From Ligula intestinalis (taxonomy: Eukaryota; Platyhelminthes; Cestoda; Diphyllobothriidea; Diphyllobothriidae): a DNA stretch of 64,000 nt. The position numbers and the translations under genes were made by a program. The DNA lies in assembly GCA_036362985.1 (NCBI GenBank), contig JAYGXS010000010.1:11757651-11821650 (forward strand). Direction: 5' to 3'. The notes under the pieces are model-generated. The model was not told the DNA's origin and made no database searches. It saw only the letters and a list, made by a program, of their open reading frames with translations. Position 1 is the stretch's first letter. Every line of letters starts with the position of its first letter. Below, piece after piece: positions 23,001 to 32,945 of the stretch.

Positions 23001-24002
23001 GGAGATGGAGGTCATAAAGCACTATGACCCCACTGAGTCTAGGCCATGGTTAATTCCCAATTCAACAGAGCAGTTGCTCAATGATTATCATTACCCAGAG
23101 GTCTTTTATTATATTTTATCTTAGTTCTACTGCTAACGGTATCACTCCCCATTCAACCCAACCAATAGTGACCATGTATACCGATTTTCTGTCGACGTGC
23201 AGCTCAATCACCGGCTTTCTCCAGCAGCCCTTTCAACCTGTCTCCTTCCTGGCAGCTCCACTTGAACACGCTGCCCAGGACAATACGGTTGTTACTTATA
23301 CCATTAATCCAATTTAAATATTCTTCCTTCGTTAAGATTTTTTGTTCCGAATTCCAGTCTGGGAAGCAAGCACTTGTAACGGCTAAACTCCACGTGCAGT
23401 GATTAACCTCTCACATTTCGTGACTGTAAGCACATGCACACGACTGTTTGGCCAATCATTTTCCTGAGGTTAACTCATACATGACCTCGCAGGAGGGGCT
23501 GGATGGTTTCCACTCTCTTATATTTCAGAGGCTGGTCCTAGCAGCTGCGGACTCATACTCTTCCGGCTGCCAACCTCCTCCAGTTCTCTATAGAATACAC
23601 TATTCCTCCTACCTGGCTTCTAACTTCTCTTCCCACATGCAACGGGTATGAAGAACGCAGCGGCTAGACCTCCCAAGCTAATGTGATAAGACAACTTAAA
23701 CTTAAAGCATTTGACTTCCAGAATGTCCTGGTATTCTACAGGTTGTTTGGAAATACCTCGCCTAAGCCATTACGGGCCGCATCAAACATATTCAGTCGCA
23801 TTTAGACTGTAATTTGGTATTTGATTTGACCGCTATCAGAAAGATTATAGAATGCAGCTGTCGCAGAGGACGTCGACTCACATAAGAGAATCTTAAAATC
23901 CGTTGCGACCACTTTCTGCAAGCCTTTCCATGGAAAAGCACATTATAAAACCAATATGTGTGCCACAAGCCCTCAATTATATCGGGCAATCAATGCTTTA
24001 TG
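20061..24002. other. Unassigned region with a diverged dispersed repeat
   Basis: No gene is recognised. Two stretches, about 22500-22870 and 23390-23710, look like diverged copies of one repeat: both contain TATTCCTCCTACYTGGC preceded by TAGAGAATA/TAGAATACAC, and an upstream CTYTCA...CGACTG block with an alternating CACATGCACACG-like stretch. A possible third partial copy is near 25940-25990. They may be LTR or SINE relics. Frames are at most 91 codons (21683-21958), with no domain. Confidence 0.4.
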
Positions 24003-24335
24003 TTGATGGTGGTCTAGGGGTATGATACTCGGTCAAGGTGCGAGTGGTCCCGGATTCAAATCCCAGCCAGGCCCATGTTTTATGAGCCAGCCTTAGGAGT
24101 TTTTTCACTTTCTGCTCTTCTTCCTCAGTTACACTGCTGGCTCGTGTAAACTGAGTGTGAGTTTATTACTTGAAACAAGCGAATAGTCGTCTGAAATTGT
24201 GTCAACGACTTCTTTGGAATGTTCGGCTATGCCGATGCATTTCTTAAATCCTATATACCAAGAGGGAGTTCAAAGGCGTTTGCCTATATTTCCTTCAATA
24301 CATTTGACTTGACTTTGACTTGACTTGGAACAGCC
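24003..24335 (+). mobile_element. tRNA-Pro-derived SINE
   Basis: The 5' part resembles a tRNA-Pro gene: GGTCTAGGGGTATGAT (A-box region, about 24011-24026), CTCGG-TCAAGGT-GCGAG anticodon arm, GGTCCC, B box GGATTCAAATCC (24052-24063). The acceptor stem does not pair (5' GATG against 3' CAGGCCC), the anticodon stem has a G-G mismatch and the anticodon reads AAG, so it is not a working tRNA. An unrelated body of about 230 bp follows, ending CATTTGACTTGACTTTGAC with a short TTGACTTGACT-type repeat. A minus-strand fragment of the same body lies at 30610-30725. Confidence 0.75.
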
Positions 24336-24944
24336 AAAAATTAAAGGTTGTTCGTAGCTTCCCAATAAACCGGGTATGGAGAACGCGGACTTTAGGAATT
24401 GCGCATCCATTTCCCTCTCCATGTATGTTCTATCACCACCTCGGTTTCGTGCACTAAGTCGTCAACTATCATTTCGCAGGCGGAAACATGGAAGTGTATC
24501 TTTTTGGTTATTTAGGCTATTTCTTGTCCAATCCAAACCTTGTTTGACGTAACAAAACTATCAATATGGCCTCTTGGCAACGAACGTCAAGCCTTAAGGG
24601 CGTAGTGCAGCGAGTGCCTCGGCAAAGTTGTCTTTTCTGTTTTATTGGTGCATCGGTTATAAAATGGGGAAGGAGGCTCGGTCGTTAAAGCCTCATGACC
24701 TCTTAACTTCACACTCGAATCCATAATCAGAAACACCAACAGAGGAGGATATCGCACACCCCAGATTTTCCGTAGCCGTAGAATGCAGTAGATACATCAT
24801 CGCACATACTAAAATTAGCAGTCCTCGCAGTCACAATTAAGTACAACCTGCGTCAACGCATGTAGCTTTCGGAAAAATGTAAGTGCAAAAGAAAGCTGTC
24901 CCAAAGAACTAGTAGATGCGGGCGGCAGGAAGATCAGTCCATAG
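24336..24944. other. Unassigned, no gene recognised
   Basis: About 600 bp without a convincing frame, repeat or RNA motif. Confidence 0.45.
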
Positions 24945-25142
24945 ATGGAGAAAGACATATTGTTGATGCAAATGAAAGATACCAACTCTCAAGTTACGTC
25001 TCGCTCTACGGTGCTCGGTCATACCTTTGTTCTCGGTGGGCCTGAGACTCTTGCCGCCTTTACCTTGCGTCTCCAACCCAGAATGCATAAGCAGTTGCGA
25101 TTTATGAGCAGAATAATTAGTCATATGGAAGCTCGCGAGTGA
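24945..25142 (+). pseudogene. PLE endonuclease C-terminal fragment
   Basis: The translation KDTNSQVTSRSTVLGHTF followed by GGPETLA matches the segment after the GIY-YIG core in the PLE copies at 26187 (KKDANSQVAAHSTGPGHIF) and 32457. The YVGET core is absent and the downstream part diverges quickly. It is a short, old relic; no 3' terminus motif was found after it. Confidence 0.6.
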
Positions 25143-25145
25143 ACA

Positions 25146-26186
25146 TTGTAGTGACAGTAATGGTTAGCCAAGCTACCGAGACCCTATCAAGCTTATCGTT
25201 CACACTGGAACTAAAATTGTGACCAGTAAATACCTGGATGTGGGTAACCGAGCCATCATCAGAGCATGGCCAAAAACGAGGGACAAATGGGGGAGCTGCT
25301 GATTTTAGCAGGAGTGCGGTTGAGCAGTCATTGAATATGCCGCCCTATTTGGCAGCTACCTCCAATGAATCATCGAATCGAGTGCTGGCAGAATTGGCTT
25401 ATCGCATTTTCTTCAACCAGACTAGCAGGTTTAATAGTCTACGCCAGCTTGTCGACGGCTACATATAACAACGATACTGCAAATATCATCAGATTATCAA
25501 AGACGATGAAAAGGCGGTGGATGATTTCATCAGTCGAAATACAAATTAACTGGACGGGTAAGTCAGCAAGGGATCAAGCAGTGATGATGTCAGTTCCACC
25601 TCCGATAAAGGACGATAGTCTAATCTATTCAAAATATTACGAAATTCCCCAATTTTTATAGAAGTCGCCTTCTCTTTTTCATGGGACACAAACTGCTGCT
25701 GTGCAAAGATGTGAAAAGATGTTCCGTAAAATGTGGTCATATTGGAGTTTGTGTCGCAAATAAACACGTACAAGTGCAAACAAAGCAACTTAAACTCCGC
25801 TCATATTAGGTGTTGCCTTGACAAAACTTACCTGAACTAGATACCACATATTACGGGTTAATGTTTCTCTTATTGCTCCAGCATACCCTCTCAAACTAAT
25901 CTGTTAATTTACCTTGGTACACATGAAAAGCGTTCTATGCCGGTATATAATTCCTCCTACTAATTTTCCCCTGATTCTTCGCTTTCGCTTTCTTACTCAG
26001 ATCTGACTAAAGGGCGATCCTTTACTTGCTTTCAAAGTGATATTTTTGACCTTTTGTTATATTATAATGTTCGGATGCCGGAATCATTTTATCTCTCAAT
26101 ACCTTTCCTCAAATTTAATTGCTCCCATTCTCCCAATCTTCGGTAGAACTCATCCTTTCGTGTATATTTTCGTCGCTTCTTATTTT
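25146..26186. other. Unassigned, AT-rich
   Basis: No recognised gene. It may contain decayed PLE 3' sequence in its first few hundred bases, but I cannot align it confidently. The right end runs TTATTTTGTCAG straight into the PLE fragment at 26187. Confidence 0.4.
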
Positions 26187-26674
26187 GTCAGTTCTTCAAC
26201 TACGTCGGAGAAACCGGGAGATTACTACGGACGCGAATGGCCCAGCATGCAGCCGTGGTGAGGAAGAAAGACGCCAACTCCCAGGTTGCAGCTCACTCGA
26301 CGGGACCTGGCCATATTTTCAAGTTTGACGAGGCCAAAATCCTCGCAATAGATGACAACCGCGTGAACCGCGAGCTGCTCCAGTCGTGGTTCTCTGGCCT
26401 CCAGCCCATCAACGAGCGCAGCGATTTGGCGTTCCCATACGGTGTACCGAGAAAGTCCCTGAGCAACAGAATCAGTCACGTGGGAAGGACGGGACGCAAC
26501 AACAACTCTGACGACAGCGGGCATAATTTTCGGGCAATTGTCTAACCCGCATCTGACGCGGACAAGAACGCTGTGACAATTAATGAGCCATCACCGCACC
26601 AATTAAGACCTCAATCGGTGACTACAGGAACTGACAATTATAGTACGCATGCACGTGACCGCTACGAACTATAA
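26187..26674 (+). pseudogene. PLE family A GIY-YIG endonuclease fragment
   Basis: The frame reads FFNYVGETGRLLRTRMAQH, then KKDANSQVAAHSTGPGHIF and NRELLQSWFSG, matching the second half of a GIY-YIG domain and the tail of a PLE protein. All reverse transcriptase sequence is missing. A stop at 26543-26545 precedes a further in-frame stretch (SDADKNAVTINEPSPHQL ... YEL) that is open in the minus-strand copy at 32457-32944, so it is a premature stop. The left breakpoint coincides with that of the other copy, within about a codon of the Cys before NY. Confidence 0.8.
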
Positions 26675-26860
26675 ATACCGTGCAATCTGTGCATGTATCA
26701 CTCTTATCTGCGCATGTCTCAGACTTTTCTTCTATTACCCATGATTAAGGATTCCCGTGGGAATCCGAAACGTCAGGACAATAAACCTCTTGTTTCAGTG
26801 ATTTCTTATTTTTCTGCTGAACTGCCTACTGGAACTCGGATATTCTCCTCTATTGTCAAT
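26675..26860 (+). mobile_element. PLE family A 3' untranslated region
   Basis: This continues from the endonuclease fragment (ATAAATACCGTGCAATCTGT, then GCATGTATCAC). It includes the ribozyme-like hairpin at 26738-26777, AATAAA at 26780-26785, a TTTCAGTGAT block and CTGGAACTCGGATATTC (26831-26847). Related stretches: 32330-32456 (minus), 35470-35580, 37702-38035 (minus) and 44973-45085. Confidence 0.75.
26738..26777 (+). ncRNA. Hammerhead-like motif, PLE family A, A3-U8 core
   Basis: The core position reads AUGAUUA (26741-26747) instead of CUGANGA, that is A3 and U8 in place of C3 and G8. One extra A follows. Helix II is a perfect 8-bp stem GGAUUCCC/GGGAAUCC (26749-26756 with 26759-26766). 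Then GAA, ACGU (26770-26773) and C17, then AGG pairing partly with the CCC before the core. C3-G8 is a Watson-Crick pair in the active hammerhead, so the double change would preserve pairing. Copies at 37815-37854 and 32353-32392 share it. Confidence 0.55.
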
Positions 26861-27240
26861 CTTCATTTTATGCCCTTTAAACTTCAGCTTTTTCAACTAT
26901 TTTGCAGCTTTTAGCTAAGATGCCCCCACGAGGAAACAGCCTTCATTATTCAGCACCATATGTGGCCGACATTCCAGTTCGGAAAAAAATATTTTACTGA
27001 AAAGCCCTAATCACGTGGTCCCGAACAGGTGCCTCTAACCTTTGGGTAATTCCGACTCTGAGTGAGCTGAGAGGGCATTGAACAGCTTTCGATAATTTCA
27101 TGACGTAGGTAATTCAATAAAATTGGGGCAATGCACAGTTTGTTCTCCTTCTCGTCATTCTACTCTATCAGGACACCCTCGAGGGCATTTCACCATAGCG
27201 CTCTTATCCTTCGCATGGTGTTAATTGTTAGGGCCTTCAC
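26861..27240. other. Unassigned
   Basis: About 380 bp with no frame or repeat of note. Confidence 0.4.
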
Positions 27241-27645
27241 TTAACGTAATGGCACACTCGTGTCTTTTCTTGAGGAAGCCTTAACTTTAAGCGCTGGCAC
27301 ACTCTTATCGCTTTTGTCAACTGTGAGGTTATTCAAATTTTCCTCAGCTGCGTCTACTTGGCCAACTTTGGGGGCCTTCAGTCTAAGTAATGGCCCGCCG
27401 CTGTCTTTCTTTGTGGTGGCCTTTACTTTGAGTAATGACGCTCTCGTATCTATTTTGTCGGCAGGGAGGTTTTTCACATTCGTCTCAATTGCGTCCAGTT
27501 CTTTCATTGTACCAGAACGAAGTTGTCTCGGCGCAAATTTTGGGTCCTGGGCAACTTCTTGCTCCTCTCTAGTCTCTATTCGTGCGGTTTTGTTGATTTC
27601 GGCCCTTGATAAGGGTGAAATCGATTCTGCGGCTGGACGTTTCAT
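27241..27645 (-). CDS. Hypothetical ORF with an internal tandem repeat
   Basis: A 134-codon frame starting MKRPAAESISPLSRAEINKT. I do not recognise the family. Residues about 50-96 and 97-134 are two copies of one unit: DAIETNVKNLPADK ... LLKVKATTKKD against DAAEENLNNLTVDK ... ALKVKASSRKD. The period is about 138 bp at the DNA level. The protein is highly charged, Lys-rich, with no membrane segment. The terminal stop falls inside the second unit, where the first has RLKAP (second: R-stop-VKAL), so the frame may once have been longer. Flanks are AT-rich; this block is GC-richer. It could be an exon, a LINE ORF1 remnant or a decayed repeat protein. Confidence 0.4.
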   Translation of the reverse strand: MKRPAAESISPLSRAEINKTARIETREEQEVAQDPKFAPRQLRSGTMKELDAIETNVKNLPADKIDTRASLLKVKATTKKDSGGPLLRLKAPKVGQVDAAEENLNNLTVDKSDKSVPALKVKASSRKDTSVPLR

Positions 27646-30609
27646 CCATCTCCAGGCAATTTTAACGATCCTGGGGCTAAAGCTTGCCTGAGACTGTAGA
27701 CTCTGTCACTTTTGTATATGCTTGTCCTCTGATTTGGACGTGTCTAGACCTATTAACTGTTAGCTGCTAGTTACGCCGTTAATGTGGATAAGGGCTGCGG
27801 ATTGCGGACGCTATAATATACCATGTATTGATGGTGGAGTGTGAACAAATGGCACATAAAATATCCATATCACAAAAAAATATATAAGTAGCCCACATAT
27901 TAGGAATTTAAATTAGTGGTCATGGTCAAGGCCGAAAAAATAAAACATTGTCTAAATGGGCCGGCATTTCTCGCGTAGTACAATTAGTCCACGTTGCTGG
28001 AAAGGTTTTACTGATATGATAGAACAATGCTTTAGTTATTTTATGTACTTTTCAGTGGGCCAATTAAGGCAAATTCTGAAGCGGAACTAAAACCTTCTTC
28101 CAAGATTAAATCGGATTAGACTCACACTGCGTGTCCAAACCGAAACATATAAACGCATACGCCTTTCCTAATTTGAAATGTGCCAGGAAGTGCAAGTCAG
28201 ATTGTTTCATCAGATGTCATCTGTTTCTTAACAACTCCCAGTAAATGCGTTAATTTTATAAGGGCCAATTCTGCTAGAAATAAGTTAAAGACATGTATCT
28301 GCTCACTGTCTGTATGAGAACATCCGTTTCTTCCTCAAATTCTGAATGAACAAAGCGCTTTTGTTTTAGCTCGAGCAGTGTACAAATGTCTTGCCCTCGG
28401 CATTTTTATGAAAAGATTATGAGCTGACGTAGAAATAAACGTTTCTAACATTAATGATATGGACATAAGTCTATGTTGCGACAGTCCACGAACATTGAAT
28501 TCAACTGCCCTACAATCGTGCAGTGTTTGTTTGATTTGGGCTTCCAGATATGTATAAGAGACAAATATAAAAGCGAGAGTTACCAATCCCAGCCTATAAT
28601 AACGCCCACCGCCTCTTTAATCGTTCATTAGAAAACCCTACGCGCCAGTTCATTGGAAAAGAACTTTCCACATTGCTATGAGTGAACAACTGTAAACTCC
28701 ACACTTGCTGAAACAGTAGTCAGTTTCTACAAAATCAGGACGTAAATGCTTGGATAATAAACATTCAGAATATGTATATTTGAGAAAACTAGATGTAAAA
28801 CTGTTGCAAAACTAACACAGGTTTCCCCTTTTCTGTCGGTAATTTCTTCCAAGCATTGAGCATGCGTTTCTATGTGACCGTCTGCAATGACTTGGGACTA
28901 GACGTTATAAAACAAAAGGTCATCCCTCTTTTTGTTTTGTAACCACCCTGCCAGCCAAATCCTCCGAACCCTCCGTCGAAATTCCGGGGAGGGTATGCAT
29001 ATTATCAAATTATCTGTAAAAATAATATCCAACGTCACCTAAAGGCGCACTGTAAGTTCAGAAATAGTCAAAAATGAGATTGATTGCCTTTTAGGTTCGT
29101 CTACAGCATTCTGGAAATTTCGGGTTGCGGAATAATCCATACGCCTTAACCAGCCATCCCGGATACACCCAGTCCCCCATCGTCACCCCCGCGCAGTTTT
29201 GGGCGTGTGCTGGCAGGGCAGGATGGATGAGTGAAAGTCAGTCATACATCGTCCCGACAACCAAATTGTAGTTGACGCCTTTCTTAAAATTATGATTAAT
29301 ATCGTGGTTGTGTTCTAAAATTGGCCAGACACAAAGCCGAAAGCAAATTTAGTATTGCAGAAGCAAATTTTCTCTGTCTTCCTCATGCACCTTCCCTCTT
29401 TATTATGTCGCAAAAAACTAATTTGATGTTTTCGGTTCAACTGAAACCGGTAGGCCATAAATTGGCTTTACAAGCGGCGTTCGAATTCGTTTTCGTAGGG
29501 CATATTTTGACAGCCAGAACGCGCATATTTTAAAAAGTCATACGCATGTTTTCTGACATTTCATTAAAAAACATTGGCTAGAGGCTTACTCATATGTAAC
29601 TAACAAACATTTCAAGAAATTTGTGTTATCACAGTACAATATGGATAGCTGCCTTGAAAATACTTTCCCTTGCCAGACTCAGTAAAACCCATCGGGCGGA
29701 AAAGGTAGAATTTGCTTGCACTTTTGCAGTTGTCGGTTGCAAGGATAGCAAGGATAATGCTGAGAAGGTGATAGTTTTATGTCGGCAATAATAGCTTGAA
29801 CTTCCTATTACCACGGTCAGCAGTCAATAAACAAAGACTTGAGCTTTATTCAGAAAATTTAAGCTGCAATCTTAACAACGCAGTTTCAAGTAAAAAAAAC
29901 GCTAGCTTGGCTTCTAATAAATGAAACTACAATGTACCTTATCTCTACATATGATGGCAACCCTACAGTAAGTGTTCCGAACACATCTGTAAATTCGAAT
30001 ACAAACCTTACCACCTAACCCTCAAGTATTTGGAGAATTAATATTTTGATCACTAGTGAAAACGGAACTTTTATGCAGGATTTTATTGACATCTTGCTTT
30101 TAGTCCCAATTGTTTTTTCTCGTTTGAAAGAGAAACCGTCTTCAGAATTGGAATGAAAATGGTAATAAATAAACCACTTTATCGTCGTCTTCTTCGGCCG
30201 GTCGATTGTATGGCATGTTGGTTGATGAGGGCTCACCAATCACTGTCAAACTTTACTTGTCCTGTCATGCCTTAAGACACACTCATTGCCTACAAAAACA
30301 ATCGAGCTTTGACATTTTTGACTTATTAGCCTTTAGCAGCCAGCAATATCCCATCCTAGCTTTTGCAAATCCTGAGGTGTCGGCCGTAAAATGAAACAGA
30401 GGTAAGGGCAGCAGCTATTGCGCGTTCATTTTTCGTTATTTTTGGGTATAAATATTACGGCCTATCATCTGGGACTGGACATCCAATCAGTACATTCACT
30501 TAGCTCGGTACACAGGTGAGATTATGTCAGGGGGTCGACTGCAAACAAAAATGAAATTCTAACAATGTCTCTGAATTGATCAGTTGAAATGTGCCCACAC
30601 CTATCGATT
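27646..30609. other. Unassigned AT-rich region
   Basis: About 3 kb. Frames are at most 83 codons, without domains. A slightly GC-richer patch at 28960-29280 has no recognisable content. Confidence 0.45.
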
Positions 30610-30725
30610 TGGTAAAAATCAGGTCACGTCAGGTTTATTAAGGAAAAATAGGTAAATGCCTTTGAACTCCCTTTCGGTACAGAACAGCTAGGGAATGCAC
30701 TGTTTCAGCAGAACGTTGCAAAAGA
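30610..30725 (-). mobile_element. Fragment of the tRNA-Pro SINE body
   Basis: The minus strand reads GGGAGTTCAAAGGCATTTAC, as in GGGAGTTCAAAGGCGTTTGC at 24267. The preceding GTTCTGCT...GTGCATT block aligns with GTTCGGCTATGCCGATGCATT at 24220, and the following CCTTAATAAACCTGACGTGACC block resembles the TTGACTTGAC end. The tRNA-like head is absent. Confidence 0.6.
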
Positions 30726-30853
30726 ATAGCGTATCCAGTAAATGTAACTGGCTAAAAATAGCAGACAGCAAAATAATTCCATAGACATTGTTCGGAAATG
30801 CTGGAGTTGTGGATGCCAGTACAGGGATTTTAAGGAGAAAAACTGTCGCCCGT

Positions 30854-30876
30854 GGGGGGGGGGGGGGGGGGGGGGG
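30854..30876 (+). repeat. Poly-G run, 23 bases
   Basis: Uninterrupted G from 30854 to 30876. It is long enough to form G-quadruplexes and to be length-unstable in sequencing. Confidence 0.95.
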
Positions 30877-31481
30877 AGGTATATGCAAGGTCAGATGGCC
30901 TACTGCTGAGAGTAGTTGAAACATGCACGGGGGAGCCCATCAATATCCTAAGGGTCACACGAGGAGAAGATCACAGAGACCAAGAGAACATCATCGTGGG
31001 TCGGAGATGCACCCATAATTTTCCTTGCTGGTTACCGAGTATGCCGACCAGGGGACGAAAAAGGGGGCCCACCACGATCATCAAACCACTCTAAGAGCCT
31101 GCTAGCAGGTATTGTGAACAAGCAAATACTCCCGGTCTTTTCGCGTTCTATCTCTCCTTTCGCAACCTGACAGATGGCCACTCGCTCGTGCTTATTTTCT
31201 TCCGTCCTCCGATGAGTTAATCCGACCGTTGGGCACACCTTATAATATATAATGTTGGCATACACATATATAAATTAACAAAACGTCTAAAAACATTAAA
31301 ATAAAAATGCATTTAGCATTTATTAAAGTATATTCCACTGCGTATCCTAATTCCCCACCCATAAACCCTACAAACACCGTTTTTGTATGAAAATATGCAA
31401 GGAGTAAGGATTAATGCGTGGGCCTACATAAGCTACTGTAAAAAAGCAGAAGACGTGATCTTTGGAACGATAATTTTTTCG

Positions 31482-31521
31482 TCTTAGCTTTCGACTCCAC
31501 ACGAGAAGCCATCGTCAGAGA
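31482..31521 (-). ncRNA. Hammerhead-like PLE terminus (family B variant)
   Basis: Minus strand: helix I UCU/AGA (31519-31521 with 31482-31484), core CUGACGA (31512-31518), one extra U, helix II GGCUUC/GGAGUC (six pairs, two of them G-U), GAA, AGCU (31486-31489), A as the cleavage-site base. Relative to the family B copy at 48582 (CCU/AGG), both strands of helix I have changed together. The trailing GTTCCAAAGATC resembles the GTTCCAGTGATC of other termini. No coding sequence of the element is seen beside it. Confidence 0.6.
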
Positions 31522-32329
31522 AAAAGAGTAACAGCAAGAGTTAGCTACGGGTAAATAGGATTGGAGGGGGGTTCGCACTTGTGATTGGTCAATGCCCACG
31601 CCACATTGCCGTTCCAGGGATCGCGTCTTCTACTTCTTAACATCAAGAACCTGGGGTACTCATATTTACTTCTATTCATACGTAAGCTACTGTTTCCAAA
31701 GTGTGTACAGAATGAGCGATTACTCACTTCAAACAATATCTATATATTACTGGCTGTCTAGAGACAGAAGGCACAGTTGAAAGATGATCTATATCAAAAC
31801 TGGTTTCGACTATTCGCATACAGGTTTGCATTTCACTTGGTGTTGGATTACGCGTATTAGTAACTCCACCATCTCCACTAATTATGGATCACCATAAGAA
31901 AACGAGGTACAAGGACAAACTTAAAGCCAGACTTCAAAAAAGGTAACTCAGCAACCTATCTTCATGCAAAAAAGAGTTAAAGTTTAGAAAACTGTTTATT
32001 TTTGACCAAAAAAGAGGGATTCAATTGAAACATGAACAGAGTATATAATGAATTACAAGTGAATGAATGCATCGCAAGTGGACGCCGGTAAGTCGAACCG
32101 ACTAAAACAAAATATTTCCGCAAATTCTAACAATGAGTTCGGTAACAAAGGCGGGCTCGATAAGATTTACGCTGATGATGCAAAGGGGAGCGCTGTAGTC
32201 GTGTAGCCCCGCAACTACCGTATTGATGATCATGCCTAGTTGTTACAAATTGACTGCCGATGCAATTGCCGTTTGATCACCTTCGGCGGCAATTTAGCAG
32301 AGTCTGTGTCGTTTAGAAGAAGAAGCGAT
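31522..32329. other. Unassigned
   Basis: No gene recognised. The first 100-200 bp may be 3' untranslated sequence of the PLE terminus to its left. The rest is AT-rich. Confidence 0.4.
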
Positions 32330-32352
32330 CACTGGAACAAGAGTTTTATTGT

Positions 32353-32392
32353 GCTGACGTTTCGGATTCCGTCGGGAATTCATAGTCATAGG
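32353..32392 (-). ncRNA. Hammerhead-like motif, family A copy
   Basis: Minus strand: core AUGACUA (32383-32389), again A3 and U8. Extra U, helix II with one mismatch (32364-32381), GAA, ACGU (32357-32360), C17. Helix I CCU/AGC keeps two pairs. Confidence 0.5.
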
Positions 32393-32456
32393 TAATCGTA
32401 AACAAGTCTGAGACATGCACAGGTAAGCGGTGATACATGCATAGATTGCACGTTAT

Positions 32457-32944
32457 TTATAGTTCGTAGCAGTTACTCGCATGCGCACTATAATTTTCAG
32501 TTCCTGTAGTCACCGATTGAGGTCTTAATTGGTGCGGCGATTGCTCATTAATTGCAACAGTGCTCTTGTCCGCGTCGGATGCGGATTTGATAATTGCGCG
32601 ACAATTATGCCCGTTGTTTTCAGAGTTGTTGTTGCGTCCAGTCCTTCCCACGTGACTGATTCTGTTGCTCAGGAAATGTCTCAGTACACCGTATGGGAAC
32701 GCCAAATCGTTGCGCTTGTTGATGGACTGGGAACCTGAGAACCATGACTCGAGCAGCTCGCGGCTCACGTGACTGTCACCTCTTGCGAGGATTTTGGCCT
32801 CGTCAAACTGTAAAATATGGCCGGGTCCCGTTGAGTGAGCTGCAACCTGAAAGTTGGCGTCTTTCTTCCTACCCGCCGCTGCGTGCTCGGCCATTCGCTT
32901 CCGGAGTAATCTCCCGGTTTCTCTGGCGTAGTTGCTTTGTCCAC
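32457..32944 (-). pseudogene. PLE family A GIY-YIG endonuclease fragment
   Basis: The frame reads CGQSNYARETGRLLRKRMAEH at its start, so the catalytic YVGET has become YARET. It then continues without a stop through KKDANFQVAAHSTGPGHIL, SRELLESWFSG and a hydrophilic tail to YEL-stop at 32457. The tail is complete here, unlike in the plus copy. There is no reverse transcriptase and no proper start codon for the domain; the first Met is at the RMAEH position. The missing Gly in YARET should disable the nuclease. Confidence 0.8.
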
Positions 32945-32945
32945 A

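Larger units (their letters stand above)
32330..32945 (-). mobile_element. PLE family A copy, endonuclease half plus 3' end
   Basis: Minus-strand counterpart of 26187-26860, with the same left-to-right content: GIY-YIG fragment, untranslated region and hairpin terminus. On the outer side (32330-32352) it has AATAAAACTC, TTCCAGTGATCG and CTTCTTC. The endonuclease side ends at TGTGGACAAAGCAAC (32931-32945), at essentially the same codon as the other copy. Confidence 0.8.

Noticed and set aside
24007..24075. Functional tRNA-Pro gene
   Set aside because: Acceptor stem does not pair, anticodon stem has a mismatch and the anticodon reads AAG; the attached body makes it a SINE.
30852..31094. ORF beginning with a poly-Gly run
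   Set aside because: Created by the 23-base G run; no domain after it.
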